DNA of 10,533 nucleotides from Anaerolineales bacterium. GTDB taxonomy: Bacteria > Chloroflexota > Anaerolineae > Anaerolineales > Villigracilaceae. Of the stretch, positions 1 through 6,658 are shown piece after piece (position 1 is the first letter of the stretch; each line of letters opens with the position of its first letter). The stretch spans positions 1-10,533 of the forward strand of contig JAICQC010000132.1 in NCBI GenBank assembly GCA_025938055.1, read 5' to 3'. A model generated the notes under the pieces. It was given only the letters and a program-made list of their open reading frames with translations. It was not told where the DNA came from and made no database searches. Made by a program: the position numbers and the translations under genes.

Positions 1-2
1 GC

Positions 3-77
3 GCCGAGTCTGCAATGACGTTCACCCCGGGCAGGACTAACGGAACTTCCCATTCGAAGCCCGAGGATAGCGAGTAA
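3..77 (+). CDS. possible C-terminal tail of a gene entering from the left edge
   Basis: One plus-strand frame is open from the left edge to a TAA at 75-77, giving 24 hydrophilic residues that end in SKPEDSE. A strong terminator-like hairpin begins 26 bases after the stop, which is what the end of a transcription unit looks like. The fragment is too short to recognise a family. One minus-strand frame is also open across this stretch, with an ATG at 51-53 but no Shine-Dalgarno, so the reading direction is not certain. Confidence 0.3.
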   Translation, partial: AESAMTFTPGRTNGTSHSKPEDSE

Positions 78-102
78 GGTTATTCGTAAATCCGCCTTAA
101 AT

Positions 103-134
103 AAACAGGAGCATCCAGCGGATGCTCCTGTTTT
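103..134 (+). terminator. rho-independent terminator, probably bidirectional
   Basis: A perfect inverted repeat, AAACAGGAGCATCC (103-116) and GGATGCTCCTGTTT (120-133), forms a 14-bp stem with a 3-base loop (AGC). It is followed by a T run on the plus strand (131-134) and a T-rich stretch on the minus strand. It separates whatever ends near 77 from the tRNA gene. Confidence 0.8.
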
Positions 135-164
135 CGATTGTTTAACCTTTTTCTGCTGTCCATC

Positions 165-194
165 ATGGCAACGAAGATTGAAATAGACTATAAT
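165..194 (+). promoter_or_regulatory. promoter of the tRNA-Arg gene
   Basis: A perfect -10 hexamer TATAAT lies at 189-194, 12 bases before the mature tRNA 5' end, so transcription should start about 5 bases upstream of the tRNA. A 4-of-6 match to the -35 box (ATGGCA, 165-170) sits 18 bases upstream. The TTGAAA at 178-183 is a better hexamer but only 5 bases from the -10, too close to be its partner. Confidence 0.6.
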
Positions 195-206
195 TACAGC
201 CGAACT

Positions 207-280
207 GCACCCATAGCTCAATTGGACAGAGCGTCTGTCTTCGGAACAGAAGGTTGGGAGTTCGAGCCTCTCTGGGTGCA
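207..280 (+). tRNA. tRNA-Arg (anticodon TCG)
   Basis: The cloverleaf folds fully. The acceptor stem GCACCCA (207-213) pairs with TGGGTGC (273-279) and the discriminator is A280. The D stem is GCTC/GAGC. The anticodon stem TCTGT/ACAGA encloses loop CTTCGGA with anticodon TCG at 241-243, reading CGA (Arg). The T arm is GGGAG-TTCGAGC-CTCTC with one G-T pair. No CCA is encoded, so it must be added after transcription. A consensus -10 box lies just upstream, and a minus-strand HNH gene remnant ends only 3 bases from the tRNA 3' end. Confidence 0.96.
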
Positions 281-283
281 CTT

Positions 284-547
284 TTACTTCCTTCCCCTAA
301 ACCACCCTCTTTCTTTTGCTGTTAAGCGGCGTGGCAATTGGTGCAAAGCATCTCGGTCTCTTTCAGTTCTTCCTCAAGCTTTTCAATACTTGTGATCCTT
401 GTAATCATCTCTTTGCTGTGAAGGTGATGAAATTCAAAGACTACAGGATCTGCTTCTCCGCAGGATACGCAGGGGTGAGATAGAAGATAATTATGCAGAT
501 ATTCCCTGATAGCATCGCGGTACTTGGTTGAGTGTTTTCCGGTGCAT
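284..547 (-). pseudogene. small HNH endonuclease gene with two frameshifts
   Basis: The uninterrupted middle frame encodes an HNH/zinc-ribbon core: HPCVSCGE, then EFHH, then CTNCH, typical of small stand-alone HNH nucleases that bind metal with paired cysteines and cut DNA with the histidine. The frame stops early (CHAA-stop, 322). Restoring one missing C after the CAC codon (between 330 and 331) gives the family ending CHRRLTAKERGW and a stop at 284-286. At the 5' end, removing one A from an AAAA run (535-538) joins the core to an ATG at 545-547, preceded by GGGAG, giving a start MHRKHSTKYRD. The repaired protein would be 87 residues, with Cys26, Cys29, His40-His41, Cys68, Cys71 and His72 as key residues. 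The two indels have opposite sign. They may be real decay or homopolymer errors in the assembly. The longer upstream reading frame (to 807) runs through a structured RNA-like region and into moxR and is not believed. Confidence 0.75.
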
Positions 548-555
548 TTTCTCCC

Positions 556-721
556 GATACCCCTCCACGGAGGGGTAATAACTACTTGCCCATCACCTGG
601 ATTGCTCGTACAATCAGGGCGGTAATAAAGTAGTGGCGACCCGCCATGTGCACTACGAGACCATAAATTTAGCAGTCGTTTTGCACAGTTTTGAGGGTAT
701 AGCCTTGGTAACGTCGCCACT
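556..721 (-). ncRNA. putative structured RNA upstream of the HNH ORF (HEARO/omegaRNA-like)
   Basis: This stretch is dense in inverted repeats. Read 5' to 3' on the minus strand they are: (1) TGTGCA/TGCACA (682-687 with 647-652) continuing after a 2x2 internal loop into ACGA/TCGT (676-679 with 655-658), capped by a loop containing TTTATGG; (2) ACTACTT/AAGTAGT (628-634 with 581-587) and GCCC/GGGC (617-620 with 588-591), capped by an ATTG/CAAT hairpin (601-604 with 611-614) whose 3' side carries GAGCAATC; (3) CCCCTC-CGTG-GAGGGG (560-575), 13 bases before the HNH start codon. A 9-bp repeat (713-721 with 632-640) could close the whole domain, though it shares 3 bases with helix 2. RNA followed by an HNH ORF in the same orientation is the hallmark of HEARO and IscB-family omegaRNAs. 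From memory, the TTTATGG loop, the GAGCAATC hairpin and the final hairpin before the ORF recall the IscB omegaRNA. The structure is seen; the family is inference. The 5' boundary is uncertain (about 690 or 721). Confidence 0.45.
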
Positions 722-751
722 GCAAAACAAAGAACCGGGAAAGGAATCCGA

Positions 752-1732
752 ATGACCGACCTAAAAAGCTTCGGTGAAAGTATTGTCAATAACCTCGAGA
801 AGGTCATTGTGGGGAAATATCAATCTGTAGAACTGGTCGTGATCGGCTTGCTCTGCCAGGGTCATGTTTTGATCGAGGATGTGCCCGGCGTAGGGAAGAC
901 CATGCTTGCTCGTAGCCTTGCCAGATCGCTGGACTGCACATTTAACCGCATCCAGTTCACGCCGGACATGCTCCCGAGTGATGTGACCGGCGTATCCATT
1001 TATAACCAGGAGAAACGCACCTTTGAATTTCGCCCGGGTCCGATCATGGGACAGATCGTGCTGGCGGATGAGGTGAACCGTGCTACACCCAAGACCCAGG
1101 CATCCCTGCTCGAAGCAATGGAGGAACGCCAGGTGACCGTGGACGGGGTGACCCATCCGCTGCCCAGACCGTTCATGGTGTTAGCCACGCAGAATCCGAT
1201 CGAATACGAGGGGACTTTTCCTCTTCCCGAGGCACAGTTGGACCGCTTCCTCCTGCGTGTTCGCCTGGGCTACCCCAACGCCTCAGAAGAGATGAGAGTC
1301 CTGAACCAGCAGCAGCTTCGGCACCCGATCGAAACGCTTGAGCCAGTCGTCAAGGTGGATGAATTGCTGGAGGCGGTCGACGAGATCCGCCACGTGTACG
1401 TCGCTCCCACGATCCAGAGATATATCATTGACCTGGTAGGGCGCACGCGCCAGAGTGGGGATGTGTATCTCGGCGCGAGCCCGCGCGGCAGCCTGGCGCT
1501 TTTCCGGTCGGGGCAGGCTCGCGCTGCGTTGCAAGGACGCGACCACGTCCTTCCTGATGACATCAAGGCGCTGGCGGTTCCTGTGCTCGGACATCGCATC
1601 ATTGTGTCCCCGGCGGCACGTTTGCGTGAGTTGAGCGCAGATCGCATCGTGCAGGAGATCGTTTATAGCGCCCCGGTGCCCGGAGGCGATTATCAGGCTT
1701 CTGCAGAAAAGGTGAAGGTCAAAGCCCAGTGA
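752..1732 (+). CDS. moxR: MoxR-family AAA+ ATPase
   Basis: This is a 326-residue cytoplasmic AAA+ ATPase of the MoxR/RavA type, a chaperone-like ATPase thought to help activate or insert partner proteins, often ones carrying von Willebrand A-type domains. Visible motifs are Walker A (DVPGVGKT, 43-50), Walker B (LADEVNRA, 104-111), sensor 1 (LATQNP, 144-149), the PEAQLDRF segment (159-166) and sensor 2 (GASPRGS, 241-247). Length is normal for the family. The ATG at 752 has a good Shine-Dalgarno (AAGGA, 741-745; 6-base spacing). The stop overlaps the GTG start of the DUF58 gene by 4 bases, the usual sign of translational coupling. The leader lies over the putative structured RNA on the opposite strand. 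Family assignment is firm; the client protein is inferred to be the neighbouring DUF58 protein. Confidence 0.95.
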   Translation: MTDLKSFGESIVNNLEKVIVGKYQSVELVVIGLLCQGHVLIEDVPGVGKTMLARSLARSLDCTFNRIQFTPDMLPSDVTGVSIYNQEKRTFEFRPGPIMGQIVLADEVNRATPKTQASLLEAMEERQVTVDGVTHPLPRPFMVLATQNPIEYEGTFPLPEAQLDRFLLRVRLGYPNASEEMRVLNQQQLRHPIETLEPVVKVDELLEAVDEIRHVYVAPTIQRYIIDLVGRTRQSGDVYLGASPRGSLALFRSGQARAALQGRDHVLPDDIKALAVPVLGHRIIVSPAARLRELSADRIVQEIVYSAPVPGGDYQASAEKVKVKAQ

Positions 1733-3051
1733 CGCCCGGACGCGCGTTTGTCTTATTGATGTTGATTGTCGGAGGGGTGGGAACGGCTGTTAATGGCGGA
1801 GTGGTATATGTGCGCCTTCTGTATCTGAGCGCGCTGCTCGTGGTGCTCGCAGGGCTGTTGACGGCCTTCTCCCTGCGCGGCATAAAAGTGGAACGGCAGG
1901 CGCGTTCCCTGCGCGCCAGCGTGGGAGATATTTTCGAGGAACATTTTGAAATTTCCAATGCCAGCCGCATACCAAAACTCTGGCTGGAAGTTGCAAACGA
2001 AACGACGATTCCCAATGCGACCGGGTCACGCGTTCTAACATTCGTGCGCGCCAAGCAAAAACGCATTTATACCTCCCGAACCTGGCTCACGAGCCGCGGC
2101 GGGTTTGCCCTCGGTCCGACGCGCGTCACCTCGGGGGATCCATTTGGAATTTTCCGCATTTCAAAAAGTTATCCGGCGGCGTCCTCCCTGGTCGTTCTTC
2201 CTATGCTCTTCCAGGTGTCTGAATTTCTTTCTCCACCCGGTCTGTTGCCCGGCGGCAAGGCGATCCGGCGGAAGTCCATTGACGTCACGCCGCATGCTGC
2301 GGGCATCCGTGAATATGTGCCTGGCGACCCGATGAAGCGCATCCACTGGCCCACCAGCTTGCGCCGTAATCAGCTTATGGTCAAGGAGTTCGAGCAGGAC
2401 CCACAGGCAGAGGTCTGGCTGTTCCTCGACACGCACAAAAACGCCCATATCGCCAAGCCCGGCGAGATTTATGACACGCCTCCCATCGACGATCTGCTCC
2501 TGCTGCGACGGCGCAAGGTAAAACTAGCTCCATCGACGCTGGAATATTCGATCAGCATCGCCGCCTCGCTCGCGCACTACTTCATCGACCAGCGCCGGGC
2601 GGTGGGGCTCGTGAGCGCGCTGGGGCATTCGTTCAAGGTCATCCCCGCGGAACGAAGCGAACGGCAGGAAGCCAAGATCCTCGAGGAGCTGGCGTTCCTT
2701 CAGGCGGAAAGCATGTACACCCTCCCTGGTCTGGTCACCGCGCAGATGGGACAACTGCCTCAGGGGAGCAGTGCCATTCTCATCACGCCGATGATCTGGC
2801 CCGAATTATTACTCGGCGTGGACAGCCTCCTGCGGCGCAACCTGCGGCCGGTTGTCGTCCTATTGATGTCGAATTCCTTTGGCAGCCGCGCCAGCAATGA
2901 AAACCTGGCGCAATCGCTGAATGAGCGCAAGGTGCCGGTCTGCCGCGTCTACTGCGAAGCCGACCTCTCGGAAACCCTTTCGAGTTTTGCTGTCAATAAT
3001 TTTTCTCAGGATGCCTCATGGCGCAGACCCGTATTGTCACACTTGACCTGA
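1729..3051 (+). CDS. DUF58 domain-containing membrane protein, MoxR partner
   Basis: The 440-residue protein starts at GTG 1729, overlapping the moxR stop (GTGA), with GAAGG 10 bases upstream. Two hydrophobic segments (about 7-24 and 29-48) anchor it, leaving a cytoplasmic body. The DUF58 signature is clear at 194-212: [19 protein letters not shown]. It is followed by the start of the vWA-like fold ([10 protein letters not shown], 229-238). In a classic MIDAS site this last stretch would read DxSxS. Here it is D-T-H-K-N, so metal binding may be altered. About 25 residues rich in Leu/Arg/Lys (245-270) sit between this strand and the next helix and look like an insert. The molecular function of DUF58 proteins is poorly known. 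With MoxR they are linked to envelope processes, often beside a TgpA-type transglutaminase, which is absent here. The 3' end overlaps the next gene by 34 bases. Confidence 0.9.
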   Translation: MTPGRAFVLLMLIVGGVGTAVNGGVVYVRLLYLSALLVVLAGLLTAFSLRGIKVERQARSLRASVGDIFEEHFEISNASRIPKLWLEVANETTIPNATGSRVLTFVRAKQKRIYTSRTWLTSRGGFALGPTRVTSGDPFGIFRISKSYPAASSLVVLPMLFQVSEFLSPPGLLPGGKAIRRKSIDVTPHAAGIREYVPGDPMKRIHWPTSLRRNQLMVKEFEQDPQAEVWLFLDTHKNAHIAKPGEIYDTPPIDDLLLLRRRKVKLAPSTLEYSISIAASLAHYFIDQRRAVGLVSALGHSFKVIPAERSERQEAKILEELAFLQAESMYTLPGLVTAQMGQLPQGSSAILITPMIWPELLLGVDSLLRRNLRPVVVLLMSNSFGSRASNENLAQSLNERKVPVCRVYCEADLSETLSSFAVNNFSQDASWRRPVLSHLT

Positions 3052-3929
3052 ACTTTCAGGGACGTCCTCATGCCATCGCCTCGTATCTCATTCGGAACGG
3101 GGATGCTGTGGTATTGATCGAAAGCGGACCCGGCTCGACACGCGCGGGGCTGGAAACGGGTCTGGCGCAGGAAGGCTTTTCGCCTCGCGACGTGACCCAC
3201 CTGCTGCTGACGCACATCCACCTCGACCATGCCGGCGCGGCGGGTTGGTTGGCGCAACAGGGCGCGGAGATCTATGTCCATCCCGTCGGAGCGCCGCACA
3301 TGATTTACCCCGAGAAGCTGCTGGCAAGCGCAACACGGATTTACGGCGACCGCATGGATTCGCTCTGGGGCGAATTCCTGCCTGTGCCTAAGGAGAAATT
3401 GAGGATACCGAAAGATGGGGAAGAAATAGCGATTGGTGACTTGCGATTTCAGCCTATCAATACACCGGGACATGCCGAGCATCATTACGCATACCTCTTC
3501 GAAGATATTTGTTTTTCCGGTGATGTTGGCGGTGTGCGGATTCCCGGTTATCAATATTTGCGAATCCCCATGCCGCCGCCGGAGCTGCATCTGGAGCGCT
3601 GGCATGAAAGCATGAAGCGCCTCCGCAAGGAGAAGATCGCCCGCATCGCGCCGACTCACTTCGGCATCTATGACGACCCCGATTGGCATCTTCGCGAAGT
3701 CGAAAAGGGACTCGATGATGCCGAGCGCTGGCTTGATGAAATGATGTCAGAAGACCCTTCCCCGCCGATCGAGGCGCTGCGCGAGAGCTTCACCGATTGG
3801 ATGGTAGAGCAAGCGGCAGAAATGGGATTGAGCGAGGATGTGATCAATGCCTACACCATAGCCAACCCACCCGGCATGAGCGCGGATGGATTGCTGAGGT
3901 ATTGGAAGAAAGTGAAGAGCGCGGGGTAA
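3018..3929 (+). CDS. MBL-fold metallo-hydrolase
   Basis: The 303-residue protein has a complete binuclear metal site: THIHLDHAG (65-73) supplies His66, His68, Asp70 and His71; then His152 (TPGHAEHH), Asp169 (FSGDV) and His214 (APTHFG). This is the glyoxalase II-like class of cytoplasmic metallo-beta-lactamase-fold hydrolases, which usually cleave ester or thioester bonds. No signal peptide is seen. After the MBL fold, residues about 225-303 form an extra helical C-terminal region of the kind that shapes the substrate site in this class. The ATG at 3018 follows CAGGA (3007-3011) by 6 bases and lies inside the DUF58 gene, so translation is probably coupled. The substrate cannot be read from the sequence. 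It could be a general detoxifying hydrolase rather than a functional part of the MoxR-DUF58 pair. Confidence 0.92.
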   Translation: MAQTRIVTLDLNFQGRPHAIASYLIRNGDAVVLIESGPGSTRAGLETGLAQEGFSPRDVTHLLLTHIHLDHAGAAGWLAQQGAEIYVHPVGAPHMIYPEKLLASATRIYGDRMDSLWGEFLPVPKEKLRIPKDGEEIAIGDLRFQPINTPGHAEHHYAYLFEDICFSGDVGGVRIPGYQYLRIPMPPPELHLERWHESMKRLRKEKIARIAPTHFGIYDDPDWHLREVEKGLDDAERWLDEMMSEDPSPPIEALRESFTDWMVEQAAEMGLSEDVINAYTIANPPGMSADGLLRYWKKVKSAG

Positions 3930-3981
3930 ATATTAACAGGTCGTGGGTGAGGCGGGAGTTGGAGTAAGAAGGCAGCAATTA

Positions 3982-4191
3982 TTGAAAATGATTTCCATAA
4001 GCATTCAAGGAGATGAAGCACCTTCTTGGAAAAACTGGTCAGAGGAAAAGGAGCTTGAAAAAAAAGCAAAGCATGATGATCTACTGGCTGAGTATTTGGG
4101 TAAACCACCCTACAAATACGACTGGGGCCAAATATCGTCGGAATACGACCCACGTTCGGGTTCAAGCCATATAATCATAAACTATGTTTGA
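3982..4191 (+). CDS. small hypothetical protein, doubtful
   Basis: An open frame encodes a short, charged protein (69 residues from TTG 3982, 67 from ATG 3988) with an acidic/basic helix-like stretch (SEEKELEKKAKHDDLLAEYL) and a tyrosine-rich end. The frame is also open back to GTG 3943. The TTG has AAGG 9 bases upstream, while the ATG has no Shine-Dalgarno at normal distance. Base composition is clearly more AT-rich than in the surrounding genes, suggesting a recently acquired gene, a remnant or chance. I do not recognise the family. A terminator follows at 4265. The rest of 3930-4264 holds nothing else I can support. Confidence 0.35.
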   Translation: MKMISISIQGDEAPSWKNWSEEKELEKKAKHDDLLAEYLGKPPYKYDWGQISSEYDPRSGSSHIIINYV

Positions 4192-4264
4192 TCTTCATCC
4201 TATCTTACATTTTAAAGATGGCTAGCAATAGATTGGAAAAGCTCTCATACACCATGATAAGATT

Positions 4265-4290
4265 AACAGCGCCTTTTTAGGCGCTGTTTT
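4265..4290 (+). terminator. rho-independent terminator
   Basis: AACAGCGCC (4265-4273) pairs with GGCGCTGTT (4280-4288) in a 9-bp stem with loop TTTTTA, followed directly by T residues to 4290. It ends transcription of the moxR-DUF58-MBL region and insulates argF, whose start codon is about 60 bases further on. Confidence 0.85.
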
Positions 4291-4352
4291 GTCTCTATTC
4301 CTTGCAGGTCATTTTTACTCATTCAAGTTATACTTTGCATCAAGGAGATTGT

Positions 4353-5276
4353 ATGAAACATTTTCTCGCCATATCCGATCTATCCCCGGGGGAGGTGCAG
4401 GACTTGCTCGACTTATCCATCAAACTTAAAGAAGAATATTTCAAGAAAGGCAACCCGCCGTACTTCAAAGGCAAAGTGCTCGGCATGATCTTCCAGAAGC
4501 CCAGTCTGCGGACGCGCGTCTCGTTCGATATAGCGATGCGTCACTGCGGCGGTGATGCGCTCTACCTTTCGCCGAATGAGATTGGCTTGGGCAAGCGTGA
4601 GTCGATTGCCGATATCGCCCGCGTCCTCTCGGGATATGTGCAGGCGCTCATGGCGCGTACGTTCGATCATGCCCATGTGCTCGAACTGGCAAAGTGGTCC
4701 GATATCCCGGTCATCAATGGGCTCAGCGATTACAATCATCCCTGCCAGGGCATGGGGGACGCGCTAACCATCCAGGAGAAGTTTGGCAAAGCCAAAGGCT
4801 TGAACGTGGCGTACGTGGGCGATGGGAATAATGTAGCTGTCTCGCTGATGCACGTCGCCGCGAAACTGGGCTGGAACTTCACGATCGGCAACCCTGAAGG
4901 GTATGACATCCCGCCCAAAGCAGTTGAAATTGCCGATGACATCGCGAAGGAAACTGGCTCGAAACTAACCTTTGTGCGCGACCCGCACGAGGCGGTCAAA
5001 GGCGCGCACGTGATCTACACTGACACCTGGACCTCGATGGGACAGGAGGAAGAAACTGCCAAACGCGAGAAGGTCTTCCCGCCGTATCAGGTCAACGCGG
5101 GGCTGGTGGGCGAAGCCGACAAGGACGTGATCGTCATGCACTGCCTGCCCGCACATCGCAACCATGAGTTGACTGATGATGTGGCGGACGGTCCTCATTC
5201 AGTGATCTTCCCTCAGGCGCACAACCGCCTGCACGCGCAGAAGGCGATCCTGGCGAGGCTATTTGGCGTTGGATAG
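4353..5276 (+). CDS. argF: ornithine carbamoyltransferase
   Basis: The 307-residue cytoplasmic enzyme transfers the carbamoyl group of carbamoyl phosphate to L-ornithine, giving citrulline and phosphate in arginine synthesis. Carbamoyl-phosphate binding motif SLRTR (51-55, in KPSLRTRVSF), HPCQ (129-132), ornithine-binding DTWTSMG (224-230) and HCLPAHR (262-268, with Cys264) are all present, and the length is standard. The start is ATG 4353, with AAGGAG at 4342-4347 five bases upstream. An upstream in-frame TTG at 4302 would add 17 residues before this ribosome site and is rejected. No other arginine genes are in view. The neighbour rocD uses the same substrate. An anabolic role is the default; a catabolic one cannot be excluded from sequence alone. 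Two palindromic repeats follow the stop. Confidence 0.95.
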   Translation: MKHFLAISDLSPGEVQDLLDLSIKLKEEYFKKGNPPYFKGKVLGMIFQKPSLRTRVSFDIAMRHCGGDALYLSPNEIGLGKRESIADIARVLSGYVQALMARTFDHAHVLELAKWSDIPVINGLSDYNHPCQGMGDALTIQEKFGKAKGLNVAYVGDGNNVAVSLMHVAAKLGWNFTIGNPEGYDIPPKAVEIADDIAKETGSKLTFVRDPHEAVKGAHVIYTDTWTSMGQEEETAKREKVFPPYQVNAGLVGEADKDVIVMHCLPAHRNHELTDDVADGPHSVIFPQAHNRLHAQKAILARLFGVG

Positions 5277-5281
5277 AGGCT

Positions 5282-5329
5282 CGGTGGTTGAGTAGATTCG
5301 AGCACAGCGAGAATCTACTCAACCACTGG
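5282..5329. repeat. palindromic intergenic repeat, copy 1
   Basis: GTGGTTGAGTAGATTC (5284-5299) is a perfect 16-bp inverted repeat with 5311-5326, around an 11-base centre, with wobble and one more pair extending it outward. It lies just after argF and could act as a transcript-end stem. The GGTTGAGT...ACTCAACC arms resemble a dispersed palindromic element common in bacterial intergenic DNA (from memory). Confidence 0.8.
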
Positions 5330-5356
5330 TAACAAGTCCATATAAACTTTGCAACA

Positions 5357-5405
5357 GTGGTTTCGATAGGGGCTGAGCAAAAACACTCAGCCCACTCAAC
5401 CACCA
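5357..5405. repeat. palindromic intergenic repeat, copy 2
   Basis: GTGGTT (5357-5362) pairs with AACCAC (5398-5403). Inside it, GGGCTGAG (5370-5377) pairs with CTCAGCCC (5386-5393) around CAAAAACA. The left arm reads TTTCGATA and the right arm ACTCAACCACC, so it is an asymmetric relative of copy 1, sharing ACTCAACCAC with it. It ends only about 6 bases before the rocD ribosome-binding site. Confidence 0.75.
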
Positions 5406-5422
5406 ATATAAGAGGTGAATAT

Positions 5423-6625
5423 ATGAATACAAAAGATTTTATCGCCATCGAAGAAGAATACGGCGCCCATAATTATCATCCGCTGGATGTGGTGATCGAG
5501 CGGGCGGAGGGTGTCTGGGTGCATGACGTGGATGGTAAGAAATATCTCGATTGCCTCTCCGCGTATTCCGCGGTCAACCAGGGGCACGTCCATCCGGAGA
5601 TCCTGCACGCCCTGCTGGAGCAGGCGAAGAAAGTCACGCTGACTTCGCGCGCCTTCCGCAACGACCAGTTGCCGCTGCTGTACAAAGAACTTTCCGAGAT
5701 GACCGGTTACGAGATGTCCCTGCCGATGAACAGCGGTGCGGAGGCGGTTGAGACGGCGCTTAAGCTTGCGCGCAAGTGGGCATACCAGGTCAAGGGCGTG
5801 CCGCGCCACCAGGCGGAGATCATCACCGCAGCCGGCAATTTCCATGGGCGGACGATCTCCATCATCACGTTCTCCAGCGAGCCGCTCTATCGGGATGATT
5901 TCGGTCCCTTCACGCCGGGGTTTGTGAACGTGCCTTACGGTGATGCGGATGCCATCGAGAAAGCGATCACACCGAATACTGCGGCTGTGATGCTTGAGCC
6001 GATCCAGGGCGAGGGCGGAGTCATCATCCCACCGGAGGGTTATCTTAAAACGGTCGCCGATATCTGCAAGAAGCACAACGTCTTACTGATGGCAGATGAA
6101 ATCCAGACGGGTCTTGGCCGGACAGGAAAGCTCTTCGCCTCCGAGCACGAAGACGTACGCCCGGATGTAACGATTATTGGCAAAGCGCTGGCAGGAGGCT
6201 TTTATCCGGTTTCGGCAGTACTGGCAGATAAGGATTTGCTCGGCTTGTTCAAGCCGGGCGAACATGGGTCCACGTTCGGTGGGAATCCACTGGCGGCGGC
6301 AGTGGCGCGCGCCGCGCTGCGCGTCATCCGCGAGGAAAGCTTGGCAGAGCGTTCACTCGAGCTTGGGGAATACTTTATGGAGCAGTTAGCTGAGATCCCC
6401 AGCCCGCACGTGAAGGAAGTGCGTGGGAAGGGTCTGCTGATCGGAGTCGAGTTGAAGCCGGGGGCAAAGGGCGCGCGCCGCTTCTGTGAAGCTATGCAGG
6501 AGAAAGGTATCCTTGCGAAAGAGACCCATGATAATGTGATCCGTTTCGCGCCACCCCTGGTTATCGATAAAGAGACGATTGACTGGGCGCTGCCCTCTAT
6601 TCGCGACGTGCTCAATATGAAATGA
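5423..6625 (+). CDS. rocD: ornithine--oxo-acid aminotransferase
   Basis: This is a 400-residue class III, pyridoxal-phosphate-dependent aminotransferase converting ornithine and 2-oxoglutarate into glutamate-5-semialdehyde and glutamate, the entry to proline or glutamate. The N-terminus carries the ornithine aminotransferase signature (YGAHNYHP, 13-20; [11 protein letters not shown], 45-55; [10 protein letters not shown], 74-83). NSGAEAVE (103-110) binds cofactor phosphate, ADEIQTG (224-230) holds the Asp that contacts the pyridine ring, and Lys254 in IIGKALAGG forms the Schiff base. Length is normal. ATG 5423 has AGAGGTGA at 5411-5418, so the in-frame upstream GTG at 5357, inside a palindromic repeat, is rejected. 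It lies 146 bases after argF and 33 before pyk, probably co-transcribed with pyk. Confidence over other class III aminotransferases (acetylornithine, GABA) is high because of the N-terminal motifs. Confidence 0.93.
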   Translation: MNTKDFIAIEEEYGAHNYHPLDVVIERAEGVWVHDVDGKKYLDCLSAYSAVNQGHVHPEILHALLEQAKKVTLTSRAFRNDQLPLLYKELSEMTGYEMSLPMNSGAEAVETALKLARKWAYQVKGVPRHQAEIITAAGNFHGRTISIITFSSEPLYRDDFGPFTPGFVNVPYGDADAIEKAITPNTAAVMLEPIQGEGGVIIPPEGYLKTVADICKKHNVLLMADEIQTGLGRTGKLFASEHEDVRPDVTIIGKALAGGFYPVSAVLADKDLLGLFKPGEHGSTFGGNPLAAAVARAALRVIREESLAERSLELGEYFMEQLAEIPSPHVKEVRGKGLLIGVELKPGAKGARRFCEAMQEKGILAKETHDNVIRFAPPLVIDKETIDWALPSIRDVLNMK

Positions 6626-6658
6626 TTTCAAAACCTTTAGAGTTTATAGGTACGTGTT

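Noticed and set aside
138..395. Plus-strand open frame across the tRNA region
   Set aside because: It runs through the tRNA-Arg gene and antisense to the HNH core, and its translation looks like a tRNA shadow.
632..721. Second tRNA (90 bases, closed by a 9-bp acceptor-like stem, TGCTAAA resembling a Ser anticodon loop)
   Set aside because: No anticodon stem pairs around TGCTAAA and there is no T-loop TTCGA-type sequence.
540..751. Group I intron linked to the HNH gene
   Set aside because: No convincing P7/P3 core elements with proper spacing, and no interrupted gene around it.
548..807. N-terminal extension of the HNH frame up to an ATG at 807
   Set aside because: It would overlap the moxR start and read through the stem-rich region; it has no domain character, and a better start (547) exists once one base is corrected.
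4302..4340. argF promoter (TTGCAG at 4302, TATACT at 4329) and ArgR-type operator
   Set aside because: The spacing is 21 bases, the start point would fall on the ribosome site, and no clear ARG box palindrome is present.
4302..4352. Longer argF start at TTG 4302
   Set aside because: The strong AAGGAG at 4342-4347 points to ATG 4353, where OTC homology also begins.
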